Position numbers and translations under genes: made by a program. From a virus: a stretch of 36,619 nucleotides of DNA. The notes beneath the pieces are model-generated. The model saw only the letters and a list, made by a program, of their open reading frames with translations, had not been told where the DNA came from and did no database searches. The stretch covers positions 1 through 36,619 of the IMG/VR virus record IMGVR_UViG_3300006802_000241, one strand, 5' to 3'. Shown here one piece after another: positions 8,181-14,551 of this stretch (within the stretch, counting starts at the first letter, position 1; every line of letters starts with the position of its first letter).

Positions 8181-9688
8181 CAGTAATACTCAACTCGCCT
8201 CGTATACTTTGGCTCGTCGTCCCAATCGTCTAGGTCGGTTCTAATCCAACCGCCCTGTCTAAATCTTAGCAGTGCTTGGGTCATAGAGTCCACTAAGTCA
8301 TCGTGTTCGCCAGCAGGAAACGCGGCGGCTTCTTCGACAAGTTCTTCTGCCCACCGAGTTGGTGGAACCCAAATAATACCGCTTGCAAATAAGTCGGTAA
8401 CTGCGTTTACACGAGCTATCTTATCTTGGCCGCGAGATGGTGTAAACTCTGTGACTGGTATGCCCATAGCCCTAAGCTCAAAGATCAATGGTGAACCAGC
8501 GGCCTTGGCTTCAACGATCATCTGATCTGGCTCCCAGTCATAGTACATCTGGTAAGCGGCTTTCTTTAGCTCTGGGAACTCTAGCTTGTCCTTGAAGGCG
8601 TCAAGCAAAATTAAGTTTGGTCGTGATGCGCCATTGTCATCTGGGTGATAGAATATTCCCCATGTTGTGCAGGCTGAATAGTCAGCACGTTGCGTTTTCA
8701 AAAATGCCGTATCCCATGACTGAATAACTGCTTCGCATGGTGGTGGAGATGTATGCTCCCACTCACGCCACCACTCGCGTTTGATGAGGGCGCCTTCTTC
8801 TGACGTTGGGTCTTGCTGATACTGAGCAGACCATTTTGATATTGGTAGTTCAGCCTTGAGGGCTTCGAGTTCGTCGAGCTTCCAGAACTCTGGCCACAGC
8901 GGATTACCTGATGGCATGATTGCTGGGAGTTCGATTACCTCCCATTCATTCGAGCCTTCACGGGTTGTCGAGTTTTTAATTATCTGTCCAGTTAAGTCAC
9001 GTTGCGACCACCGCGTCATAACCAGAATGATGGCGCCCCCAGGTTGCAAACGCTGACGAGGCCCCGATGTATACCACTCGTAAACCTTGTCATAGACCTC
9101 TGGGTTGTGTGCGCCAATAGCCGCTTCTTGTTCCGAGTGCGGGTCATCAATGATCAGGATATCGGCACCCTTACCAGTTACGGCACCGCCAACACCAATA
9201 GCGAAATAATCACCACGCTTGTTTGTGTTCCAGCGCCCAGCCGCTTTTGAGTCTGACGATAAAGTTATCCCCGGAAATACTTCTTGGAAATCATCTTGCC
9301 CAATTAGGTTACGAACCTTACGGCCAAAGCCAACAGCAAGTTCTGCTGTGTGGGCTGTCTGAATAACTTTCTTTTCTGGGTAGCGTCCTAAGAACCATGC
9401 TGGGAAAAGGTATGATGCAAACTCTGACTTCGTATGCCGAGGTGGCATATTGATAATTAGGCGTTTAAGTTCCCCCTTGGCAACACGCTCAAATGCGTTA
9501 GCCATGATCTCATGGTGCTTACCATGAATGAACGATGGCCACATCCTTTTTACAAATGGAAGAAATTCTTCTCGAGCCTGTTCGACTTCAGTTGCCGACT
9601 CAAGCTCTTCAAGCAGTTTTAGAATAGCGGCTTGTTCGTCGCTTGGTATTTTGTGTAGGTTTTGTTTGAGCGCGTTAATGTCAACCAT
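8180..9688 (-). CDS. terL: Terminase large subunit (packaging ATPase-nuclease)
   Basis: 502 residues. The ATPase domain shows a Walker A variant PPRHTKSE (82-89) and Walker B ILIIDDPH (177-184), followed by 'VMTRWSQRD', the coupling motif of this family. The C-terminal nuclease domain has the first acidic residue in QSWDTAF (near 322-328) and the late acidic pair in 'AGEHDDLVDSM' (near 456-466). Length and motif order match the Terminase_6/RNase H-fold group. It cuts concatemeric DNA and drives it into the prohead through the portal. It is translationally coupled to the next gene. The small subunit is encoded about 1.6 kb upstream on the same strand, with an opposing cassette in between. Confidence 0.95.
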   Translation of the reverse strand: MVDINALKQNLHKIPSDEQAAILKLLEELESATEVEQAREEFLPFVKRMWPSFIHGKHHEIMANAFERVAKGELKRLIINMPPRHTKSEFASYLFPAWFLGRYPEKKVIQTAHTAELAVGFGRKVRNLIGQDDFQEVFPGITLSSDSKAAGRWNTNKRGDYFAIGVGGAVTGKGADILIIDDPHSEQEAAIGAHNPEVYDKVYEWYTSGPRQRLQPGGAIILVMTRWSQRDLTGQIIKNSTTREGSNEWEVIELPAIMPSGNPLWPEFWKLDELEALKAELPISKWSAQYQQDPTSEEGALIKREWWREWEHTSPPPCEAVIQSWDTAFLKTQRADYSACTTWGIFYHPDDNGASRPNLILLDAFKDKLEFPELKKAAYQMYYDWEPDQMIVEAKAAGSPLIFELRAMGIPVTEFTPSRGQDKIARVNAVTDLFASGIIWVPPTRWAEELVEEAAAFPAGEHDDLVDSMTQALLRFRQGGWIRTDLDDWDDEPKYTRRVEYY

Positions 9689-9690
9689 TG

Positions 9691-9921
9691 TTAATCATTA
9701 GCTGGTTCGGCACCTGAGTTCAAGAACAAACCAGCAACGTTCAACAGCCACACTACATCTCGATCATTTTCGATATTGCTTGAAAGAAAAATTTTTCCAT
9801 CAGCCTTGCCCACGACGATAACATCTGTCAGACTTTCAGACTCAAGAAACTCATTCGATATCTTGTGTGGCGCGTCTATACGGACGTTTTTAACTGGGAA
9901 CGGAATAACGTTACTAGACAA
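9691..9921 (-). CDS. Small protein upstream of terL, probable TTG start (76 aa)
   Basis: I choose TTG at 9921 because AGGGAGG lies five bases upstream. The longer reading from ATG at 9981 adds 20 residues with no visible ribosome site and starts in the promoter-like region. From the TTG the protein opens SSNVIPFPVKNVRIDAPH, a typical short-protein N-terminus, and includes a compact alpha/beta-looking stretch (SLTDVIVVGKADGKIFLSS) and 'DVVWLLNVAGLFL'. It contains no recognised domain. It ends two bases before the terL start and is the first gene of the late operon after the A/T-rich region, so it should be co-expressed with terL. Confidence 0.65.
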   Translation of the reverse strand: MSSNVIPFPVKNVRIDAPHKISNEFLESESLTDVIVVGKADGKIFLSSNIENDRDVVWLLNVAGLFLNSGAEPAND

Positions 9922-10007
9922 TCTAGCCTCCCTGAGAGTTTGGGTGGACGGACCAAAGGGGGATAAAATCCATCCACCCATTGCGCTTTTTCTCTCTCGG
10001 CGCTATA

Positions 10008-10079
10008 ATATATATATATTATATAATACCAGTATATAATATAATATATATTATAAATAAAAATATACAGAATATTTGT
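10008..10079. other. A/T-only-like tract 1
   Basis: About 70 bases composed almost entirely of A and T (alternating TATAAT-like runs with only a few C or G), between the divergent genes at 9921 (minus) and 10138 (plus). It contains many -10-like hexamers on both strands, so exact promoters cannot be picked by eye. It ends about 16 bases before the dispersed palindrome at 10095-10115. A very similar arrangement occurs at 20.75-20.83 kb. It may be a divergent promoter region, a DNA-unwinding element, or both. Confidence 0.6.
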
Positions 10080-10094
10080 AATATATACAATAGC

Positions 10095-10115
10095 AGAAGT
10101 TCATATGAACTTTTT
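10095..10115 (+). promoter_or_regulatory. Dispersed palindrome, site 2
   Basis: Perfect 14-base dyad AGTTCATATGAACT (10098-10111) followed by TTTT, located 22 bases before the ATG of the first plus-strand small gene. An ATG inside the dyad (10105) is in frame with that gene but lacks a ribosome site and is not taken as the start. Confidence 0.65.
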
Positions 10116-10137
10116 ACAACTCAAAGGGGTGATAGCT

Positions 10138-10353
10138 ATGAGGGCTATAATGAGACTTGTTGTCTATGCGCGAGGCGGTTACGAAGAAGGTGCCAGCGGC
10201 ATGACCTTCAACCGCAGTGATATGGCACTTAATGGTCAGGCTTGGGCAGGACGTTGGGGAGAATATTTCCTGCGTCAACGTTACCCCAGAACTTGGATGA
10301 TCAGAAAGGCCATTAAGTCATGCTCAAAGTTGATGGGTACGACGAAGCGATAA
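10138..10353 (+). CDS. Small basic protein (71 aa), unknown
   Basis: 71 residues from the ATG at 10138, which has AAGGGG about 9 bases upstream. An in-frame ATG at 10105 lies inside the palindrome and is less likely. The product is basic with Trp residues (GQAWAGRWGEYFLRQRYP and TWMIRKAIKSCSKL). No domain is recognised. It opens a four-gene cassette on the plus strand in which each gene overlaps or touches the next. The cassette interrupts the minus-strand packaging genes, so it is probably expressed early from the adjoining A/T-rich region. Small, overlapping, non-conserved genes in such cassettes are often host-takeover factors; that is inference only. Confidence 0.6.
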   Translation: MRAIMRLVVYARGGYEEGASGMTFNRSDMALNGQAWAGRWGEYFLRQRYPRTWMIRKAIKSCSKLMGTTKR

Positions 10354-10577
10354 TTGGCGTCACCGAACGCTGTGGCGCTCCAGATGTTTATGTTTACGAT
10401 AAGCAAAAGATCGTAGACATCATTGTCGAGCGCGACGGATGCAGTGAGGAAGATGCCGTTGAGTTTGTTGACTACAACATTATCGGCTCCTACATGGGAG
10501 AGGAGACCCCAATCTTTATTTACGTCTTCTCACACGACTTCCCGCAAGAGGCATTAGATTCCGAATGGCCGATGTAA
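10320..10577 (+). CDS. Small acidic protein (85 aa), unknown
   Basis: 85 residues, acidic, with a predicted alpha/beta pattern: EAIIGVTERCG, VYDKQKIVDIIVERDGCSEE, DAVEFVDYNIIGSYMGEETP, then IFIYVF. The 'DAVEFVDYNIIGSYMGE' element looks like the typical end of a compact small phage protein I have seen annotated only as hypothetical. It overlaps the upstream gene by 34 bases and the downstream gene by 13 bases in other frames, which suggests coupled translation within the cassette. No signal peptide, Cys cluster or catalytic motif is visible. Confidence 0.65.
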   Translation: MLKVDGYDEAIIGVTERCGAPDVYVYDKQKIVDIIVERDGCSEEDAVEFVDYNIIGSYMGEETPIFIYVFSHDFPQEALDSEWPM

Positions 10578-10804
10578 TCGACTTCACTACCAAAAGAACC
10601 AAAAATTCAGACACCGAACCATTCGACGGCGTAACTGCTAATGTAGCACTAACGCAGTCACTAGACGCATTTGAACACGTTCTCATCATGGGGTGGGATA
10701 AATCCGGAAATGTATCAGTCAGAAGTGGTGGCGATATGTGCGAAGTCCGCGACGTAATTTACATTATGGAAATTGTTAAAGTTAAACTGCTAGAAGGGGA
10801 GTGA
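10565..10804 (+). CDS. Small protein (79 aa), unknown
   Basis: 79 residues beginning MADVIDFTTKRTKNSD, an N-terminus like that of several short phage proteins. It continues with 'LDAFEHVLIMGWDKSGNVSV' and 'DVIYIMEIVKVKLLEGE', a pattern of a helix and three strands. This VLIMGWDKSGN segment resembles small proteins of unknown function found near phage early genes. It overlaps the previous gene by 13 bases and is followed after one base by the 40-residue gene. No enzymatic motif can be seen. Confidence 0.65.
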   Translation: MADVIDFTTKRTKNSDTEPFDGVTANVALTQSLDAFEHVLIMGWDKSGNVSVRSGGDMCEVRDVIYIMEIVKVKLLEGE

Positions 10805-10805
10805 C

Positions 10806-10928
10806 ATGGGCAAAAGATACAGTCACTGGTTCTGGAATTCAGTATACATCCGTTACCTAAGTCGTAAGGTAGGACGCTTGCATCAATGGCTATGGCATAA
10901 GATGTACGAGCGTAAAAACAACTCTTGA
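10806..10928 (+). CDS. Very small basic Trp/His-rich protein (40 aa)
   Basis: ATG at 10806 follows GAAGGGGAG closely (GGGGAG about five bases upstream) and starts one base after the preceding stop, so the frame is well placed although short. The 40 residues are MGKRYSHWFWNSVYIRYLSR, then KVGRLHQWLWHKMYERKNNS: 13 basic residues (Lys, Arg, His) and four Trp. This is a strongly cationic, aromatic, probably amphipathic peptide. Such peptides can bind nucleic acid or membranes; no homology is recognised. The stop codon overlaps the -35-like hexamer of the promoter candidate at 10925. Confidence 0.55.
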   Translation: MGKRYSHWFWNSVYIRYLSRKVGRLHQWLWHKMYERKNNS

Positions 10929-10954
10929 CATAGATGTAGTTGTATTATTATAAA
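10925..10954 (+). promoter_or_regulatory. Sigma70-type promoter candidate
   Basis: TTGACA (10925-10930), an 18-base spacer, then TATAAA (10949-10954). The -35 hexamer is perfect and the -10 has five of six consensus bases. No protein-coding gene follows on the plus strand for more than 1.4 kb, so it may serve the structured RNA region at 10964-11042. Confidence 0.45.
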
Positions 10955-10963
10955 GAATTAAGG

Positions 10964-11042
10964 ATTGGGCTTTTCCCGGTCGACGAAAGGGTGCTAGTTT
11001 TACTGGCGCCCTTTAGTTGTATGAAAGGCTTTATAGAAGCCC
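10964..11042 (+). ncRNA. Possible structured phage small RNA
   Basis: Just downstream of the promoter candidate, AAAGGGTGC pairs with GCGCCCTTT (one G-U pair, 11-base loop; about 10986-11014). A second hairpin, GGCTT-TATAG-AAGCC, follows at about 11028-11042. No open reading frame with a ribosome site covers the region. The rest of the 10929-11281 interval holds a perfect GGGGTACCCC palindrome near 11153-11162 and the G-rich run at 11237-11260. Transcription is unproven, and no known RNA family is recognised. Confidence 0.3.
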
Positions 11043-11236
11043 ATACAGAGCGTTTCTTAAAAATATACCCCCGTACCCCCTAGGATTCCTAAACACGCTT
11101 CTGCGGCGTTCTATGGCGCTCCTATCACTATTCCAGCAAAAAGAAAAAGAAAAGGGGTACCCCCTCTTTCGTGGTGTGTGGTGATTGGATGTGTGAAATG
11201 CTGTACGACGCGCGACTGTTACGCCGTCAACATCTA

Positions 11237-11260
11237 GGGGGGTGGGGGATGGGTGGGGGG
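11237..11260 (+). other. G-quadruplex-capable G-rich run
   Basis: Four G-runs of 6, 5, 3 and 6 bases separated by T, AT and T. The order is G6-T-G5-AT-G3-T-G6, which meets the usual G-quadruplex pattern with very short loops. It lies 21 bases beyond the stop codon of terS (minus strand). On the minus strand, the adjoining GGGGG...CCCCC hairpin (about 11255-11272) could act as a transcription stop for terS. Confidence 0.65.
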
Positions 11261-11281
11261 ATGGCCTCCCCCTCGGATTGA

Positions 11282-11755
11282 TCAGCCCTGCCCCAGCAGA
11301 CGGCTCAGTCTGGCTTGGAGCTCTGCCTCGATCTCTGCCGCAGACCGTTCCCCAGCCTGCTCGATCTCGACACGGTCGCTGAAAAGACCAACTGTCTTGC
11401 CCAGCAACTCAAGCGCACGAACCCTAGCCCCATCAGTGTCTGCCTGCATGGCCTCTTCTTGAAGGCGTTTCAAAACGAACTCTTCTCGTCTGGCCTCCCT
11501 CGTGCGGCGATCCTCCTCCATCTGCGCCTGCAATGTCTTCACCCTTGCGGACACCTTGGGGTTTTGCGCTAGCTTGCAAGCCTCTTCCCAGATGGTCTTA
11601 TCTTTCATCCGCTCTGCGTCATACGCCTCTCGGTATGCGTCTGATAGGACTGCACCCTTGGCCACTGCTTGGGCGAAAGCCTCCTGTTTGCCTGTCAGTC
11701 TCTCTGGGTTTGCCCCTACCAGTCTTAGGTGACTTGGTTTCTTTGTATCGCTCAT
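11282..11755 (-). CDS. terS: Terminase small subunit
   Basis: 157 residues from the ATG at 11755, with AAGG eight bases upstream. The frame stays open to 11860, but the extra N-terminus covers the palindrome and hairpin leader and is unlikely to be translated. Residues about 16-35 (LTGKQEAFAQAVAKGAVLSD then AYREAYDAE) form the helix-turn-helix start typical of the Terminase_2 small-subunit family. 'ACKLAQNPKVSARVKTL' follows, then a coiled coil and a C-terminal segment ending SRLLGQG. It recognises the packaging site and regulates TerL. The gene is more GC-rich than the late genes and is separated from terL by a plus-strand cassette. Confidence 0.8.
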   Translation of the reverse strand: MSDTKKPSHLRLVGANPERLTGKQEAFAQAVAKGAVLSDAYREAYDAERMKDKTIWEEACKLAQNPKVSARVKTLQAQMEEDRRTREARREEFVLKRLQEEAMQADTDGARVRALELLGKTVGLFSDRVEIEQAGERSAAEIEAELQARLSRLLGQG

Positions 11756-11796
11756 GATTGCCTTGGCGGCAGGCCTTTCGGTCGCCACCCTCCTGT

Positions 11797-11816
11797 AAAA
11801 GTTCACATGAACATTA
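11797..11816 (-). promoter_or_regulatory. Dispersed palindrome, site 3
   Basis: Read on the minus strand, ATGTTCATGTGAACTT followed by TT, then ACAGGAGG. It lies 42 bases upstream of the terS ATG, with its T-run toward the gene, as at other sites. Confidence 0.6.
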
Positions 11817-11944
11817 TCACCTGCCTCGCCCCCAGTTGTCACCCCCTCTAGAAAGCCCATAGAAGGCCGTACAAGCGTTTTGTGGGCTCTAGGTCAGATC
11901 GTACCAGACACCCCTAGAAACGCTCTGTGTGGCCAAATTTGAGG

Positions 11945-11995
11945 CATACTAGATGTAGTATGTCTTTTGGATTTTGACCTACTAGATATGGTATG
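11945..11995. promoter_or_regulatory. Twin phased operator-like dyads
   Basis: CATACTAGATGTAGTATG (11945-11962) is a perfect dyad: CATACTA and TAGTATG around GATG. CCTACTAGATATGGTATG (11978-11995) is an imperfect copy, 33 bases later (start to start), close to three helical turns. They lie between divergent genes terS and the 208-residue plus-strand gene. This is the layout of a pair of repressor or activator sites acting cooperatively. The regulator is unknown. Confidence 0.55.
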
Positions 11996-12027
11996 TCGCG
12001 CTACTCGTCAGGGCTGGTCTTGGGCAT

Positions 12028-12048
12028 AAGGTTCACCTGAACTTTTTT
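12028..12048 (+). promoter_or_regulatory. Dispersed palindrome, site 4
   Basis: AGGTTCACCTGAACTT followed by a long T-run. Unlike the other plus-strand sites it has no start codon just downstream; the next gene begins about 330 bases later. A TTGACA (12071-12076) follows without a convincing -10. A perfect 7-bp hairpin with a three-base loop lies at 12106-12122. The rest of 12123-12300 shows nothing I can name. Confidence 0.5.
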
Positions 12049-12303
12049 TTGATAAATGTGATTTTTTTGATTGACATGATCTGTGGGTATGGTAAGGAAG
12101 GGTTAACAGGGGGTTCCCCTGTGGTGGTCGCGGCACCCGAACGACGCGCAAAAATAAGGGCAGAGGTCACTCCCCCGCTTGTCGCCTGAGAGACGGCTGA
12201 CGTGATGCGGCGCACACCAACCACCCCACCCGATCGGAGGTATACGTCTTGCGTGGACAGTCCAATGACGGCAAGCAAGCAGTCCCCTCTGCATTTCAGA
12301 TGT

Positions 12304-12351
12304 GGCCAGCGTATGCGCTGGCTTCACCTGCAATGTCGCAGGATTTTTTAA
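12304..12351 (+). promoter_or_regulatory. Attenuator-like leader: hairpin then short terminator
   Basis: GCCAGCG-TATG-CGCTGGC (12304-12321) is a perfect 7-bp stem. It is followed by CCTGC-N6-GCAGG directly attached to ATTTTTT (about 12329-12351), the shape of a weak intrinsic terminator. The U-tract ends about 23 bases before the ATG at 12375, so the element lies inside the leader of that gene and could control read-through into it. Confidence 0.5.
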
Positions 12352-12374
12352 CTGTCAAACTGGAGGAATTACCC

Positions 12375-13001
12375 ATGACAAAATTGAACTTCAACGGCCT
12401 GAACACCAACACCATCCAAGTTGTGGCTCTCAACGAGAAACACATCGCGGCTCGCAAGGCCGACAACGCCGAGAACACGGCTCTCAACAACGAGGCCAAG
12501 GTCGAGGCATACGCGCAACTCATAGCCGAGTTTGCTGGTCTGCCGCGCAACAAGAGCGGCAAAAACTTCTTCGCAACGGCGGTATCGACACAGATCAAAC
12601 TTGATCTGAAAGAGCAATGCGCTCTGTCGGACGCTACCCTGAAGCGCTATTACGAGAACTCGGTCGCCGCCATCAAGCACTACGGCTTCGGCAACAACAC
12701 CACACCCGAGGCTGTGGCTCAGGCTTTCGCCGATGACGGTATCACGAGCGAAGGCAAGTTGGTCAAGTTGGTCAAAGGCGAAGACCTGCCGCGCACTGTC
12801 AAGGTCGCCCAGCAAATTGCTGGCAAACTGACCGTGGCTGGCAACTTCAAAGAGGGCTGGTCTGACGAAGAGATCGAGGAGTTTCACTCGGCTCTCGCCA
12901 ACGCCCTGCGCGAGCGGCAAGCCGCCCGTGAGGCCGCTGAGGCACAAGCCGCCAGCGACAAGGTGGCCGACGAGGTCTTGGCCGCGCTGGATGCGGCCTA
13001 A
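12375..13001 (+). CDS. Ala-rich helical protein (208 aa), possible DNA-associated early protein
   Basis: Start chosen at ATG 12375 because TGGAGG lies about eight to nine bases upstream; the frame is open for 42 codons before that, but these cover the leader hairpins. The 208 residues look almost fully helical. The N-terminal half is LNFNGLNTNTIQVVALNEKH and onward. A central NKSGKNFFATAVSTQIKLD and 'LSDATLKRYYENSVAAIKHY' could hold a helix-turn-helix-like pair. The C-terminal 60 residues are a Glu/Ala/Arg coiled coil. No family is recognised. It is the first gene of the GC-rich plus-strand block and sits behind an attenuator-like leader and phased dyads, so a controlled early role is likely. 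Confidence 0.65.
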   Translation: MTKLNFNGLNTNTIQVVALNEKHIAARKADNAENTALNNEAKVEAYAQLIAEFAGLPRNKSGKNFFATAVSTQIKLDLKEQCALSDATLKRYYENSVAAIKHYGFGNNTTPEAVAQAFADDGITSEGKLVKLVKGEDLPRTVKVAQQIAGKLTVAGNFKEGWSDEEIEEFHSALANALRERQAAREAAEAQAASDKVADEVLAALDAA

Positions 13002-13008
13002 TCGGTAG

Positions 13009-13055
13009 GGCTGGGGTAACTCCCAGCCTCACCAAAAAGTTCAACTGCACTTTTT
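13009..13055 (+). promoter_or_regulatory. Composite hairpin + dispersed palindrome, site 5
   Basis: GGCTGGG pairs with CCCAGCC (13009-13028), then TCACC, then AAGTTCAACTGCACTT within flanking A and T runs (13034-13055). The T-run ends 11 bases before ATG 13067, directly before TGGAGG. The same arrangement recurs at 14552-14594 and 15731-15776. It could be terminator plus promoter, a translational operator, or an RNA-processing site. Confidence 0.6.
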
Positions 13056-13066
13056 ATGGAGGCATT

Positions 13067-13237
13067 ATGCTAATCAAATACGCAGTCACAGTTTACTTTG
13101 AAACCAACTGCCATGCCGAAATGATCGCCAAGTTCGTAGACGACGAGGTCTATGGCATGGCGGCACCAGCACTCGAGGCATGGGCGAAAGCCAATGGTGG
13201 CATCATCACCGAAACAATCACCGCCGAGGAGGCATAA
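13067..13237 (+). CDS. Small protein (56 aa), unknown
   Basis: ATG at 13067 has TGGAGG about five bases upstream. 56 residues: MLIKYAVTVYFETNCHAEMI, then AKFVDDEVYGMAAPALEAWA, then KANGGIITETITAEEA. The pattern is a strand, a helix, a helix and a terminal strand, a compact alpha/beta fold without a recognised motif. The stop codon overlaps the next start (TAATG), so the two are translationally coupled. Its style resembles the 57-residue protein at 16963, which also opens with a strand of the form KYxxTxxx and ends in an acidic TxxTI tail. Confidence 0.6.
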   Translation: MLIKYAVTVYFETNCHAEMIAKFVDDEVYGMAAPALEAWAKANGGIITETITAEEA

Positions 13238-13464
13238 TGGAAATCAAATTGACCAAAGATCACCCAACCGAATGGCTGGGCAATGGCTTCGGCTCTGCGA
13301 CAGCAACGTGGTTTGTCAAAGGCCGTGAGCACATCGCTGTGCGTAAACTCGGTAGCGTTTGGAAAGCTATCGACACCACAAAAGACACGCGCCCTGCGAC
13401 AGTGATCGCTCGCGGTGATACGCGAGATCAGTTGCTGGTCGCACTGCAATCCAAGTTAGTCTAG
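13237..13464 (+). CDS. Small alpha/beta protein (75 aa), unknown
   Basis: 75 residues from ATG 13237, coupled to the gene before it; GAGGAG lies within that gene's last codons. The sequence has strands such as EIKLTKDHPTEWLGNG, TATWFVKGREHIAVRKLG and SVWKAIDTT, and a terminal helix (TRDQLLVALQSKL). It looks like a small antiparallel sheet with one helix. No catalytic or binding motif is recognised. A strong hairpin follows at 13470-13491, before the MoxR-type gene. Confidence 0.6.
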   Translation: MEIKLTKDHPTEWLGNGFGSATATWFVKGREHIAVRKLGSVWKAIDTTKDTRPATVIARGDTRDQLLVALQSKLV

Positions 13465-13469
13465 ACCTG

Positions 13470-13491
13470 AGCGGCGTGTTGCCACGCCGTT
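13470..13491 (+). terminator. Intergenic hairpin
   Basis: CGGCGTG-TTGC-CACGCCG, extended to nine pairs by A-T and G-U, with outer CTAGA/TCTAG arms. There is no U-tract, so this may be a Rho-independent-like pause, an mRNA-stability hairpin or part of the intergenic hairpin series. No palindrome copy follows here. Confidence 0.5.
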
Positions 13492-13540
13492 CTAGCCTAC
13501 ACTAAGTAGGATGTTCAACGCAAAAACAGGAGGACTACCC

Positions 13541-14548
13541 ATGCGTTTATCACAAGCACAAAAGATCGTACTTGCATCAATCAAGACGCAAGACGCAAAG
13601 TCGCGCGACGCACAGCGTGTCGTGCCATACCTCGTCGGCGGCGCAGGTCTAGGTAAGACCACGCTGATCACTGACATCGCCGAAAAACTCGGCATCGACT
13701 GCCGCATAGTATCGCTGGCTCAGTATGACGCTGGCGAACTGGCTGGCTGGATTGTTCCAGACGGCGACGCAATGCGCCGAGTGCGGCCTGACTGGCTTCC
13801 ATCCGACGGTGAGGGCATCTTGTTTCTAGATGAACTGCCGCAGGCACCAGTCGCAAACCAGAACATCGCCGCGCAGATCGTGAACGAGCGGCGTGTCGGC
13901 GATCACTACCTGCCCGAAGGTTGGTCAATCGTTGCGGCTGGCAACCGCACCAGTGACCGCGCTGGCACCAACACCATGCCAACACATCTGCGTGACCGCC
14001 TGATGTTCCTTGAGGTCGAGGCTGATCTCGACGACACCATCGAGTATTATTACTCGAAGGGTGTCGACACTAGGGTCTGTGCGTTCTTGCGCTTTCGGCC
14101 AGAGTTTCTGCACAAGTTTGATCGTGACGCTAACGCCTGCCCATCGCCTCGCTCTTGGGACAGAACCAGCACGATCTTGGGCTGGGGTCTCGACGAGGTG
14201 TGTCAGGCCGAGGCAATCGCTGGTCAGGTCGGACGACCTGCGGCGGCTGACTTTATCGGATACCTTCGGGTGTTCGACAAGGCACCCGATCTCGACGAGA
14301 TCATTGCCGACCCAACGGGTGCGCCCATCCCCGAGGATGTCAGCATCCTGTACGCAGTGGCGGCAGGCTTGTCCACGAAGCTGAACAAGTCCAATGCCAA
14401 GGCTGTGTTGCAGTACCTCGGACGTTTCGAGCAGAAAGAGTTCACCGCCTTCGTGGTGAAGGACGCTGTCGCTCGGGACGCATCGCTCAAGCAGGCCAAC
14501 GCAATCCGCGACTGGGCTGTGGCTGGCGGCGCACAGCTTCTGATCTGA
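13541..14548 (+). CDS. MoxR-type AAA+ ATPase
   Basis: 335 residues from ATG 13541, which follows AGGAGG by eight to nine bases; an ATG ten codons upstream is less well placed. AAA+ motifs are clear: Walker A GGAGLGKTT (33-41), Walker B ILFLDEL (93-99, Asp97-Glu98), sensor 1 in VAAGNRTSD (Asn135) and Arg151/Arg153 in LRDRLMFLEV as a possible Arg finger. This layout matches MoxR/RavA-like ATPases, which act as remodelling chaperones with VWA-domain partners. The next gene encodes such a partner, so the two probably form a functional pair. What the pair remodels in this phage is unknown. Codon use is GC-rich compared with the late genes. Confidence 0.88.
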   Translation: MRLSQAQKIVLASIKTQDAKSRDAQRVVPYLVGGAGLGKTTLITDIAEKLGIDCRIVSLAQYDAGELAGWIVPDGDAMRRVRPDWLPSDGEGILFLDELPQAPVANQNIAAQIVNERRVGDHYLPEGWSIVAAGNRTSDRAGTNTMPTHLRDRLMFLEVEADLDDTIEYYYSKGVDTRVCAFLRFRPEFLHKFDRDANACPSPRSWDRTSTILGWGLDEVCQAEAIAGQVGRPAAADFIGYLRVFDKAPDLDEIIADPTGAPIPEDVSILYAVAAGLSTKLNKSNAKAVLQYLGRFEQKEFTAFVVKDAVARDASLKQANAIRDWAVAGGAQLLI

Positions 14549-14551
14549 TGG

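Noticed and set aside
10105-10137. Earlier in-frame ATG for the first small plus-strand gene
   Set aside because: It lies inside the palindrome and lacks a ribosome site; ATG 10138 is better placed.
11945-11995. CRISPR-like or LexA-like repeats
   Set aside because: Only two copies with a short gap, and the half-sites do not match the alphaproteobacterial LexA pattern GTTC-N7-GTTC; better read as operators.
12071-12098. TTGACA upstream of the early gene as a promoter
   Set aside because: No acceptable -10 hexamer at 16-18 bases; not listed as a promoter.
12033-12333. Two minus-strand frames across the regulatory region
   Set aside because: No ribosome site, no recognisable composition, and they cover hairpins and the palindrome.
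12369-12947. Long minus-strand reading frame (192 codons) opposite the 208-residue gene
   Set aside because: It is a shadow frame in GC-rich coding DNA, without a ribosome site or protein-like composition.
13672-14384. Opposite- and same-strand frames inside the MoxR gene
   Set aside because: They are shadow frames of a gene with intact AAA+ motifs.
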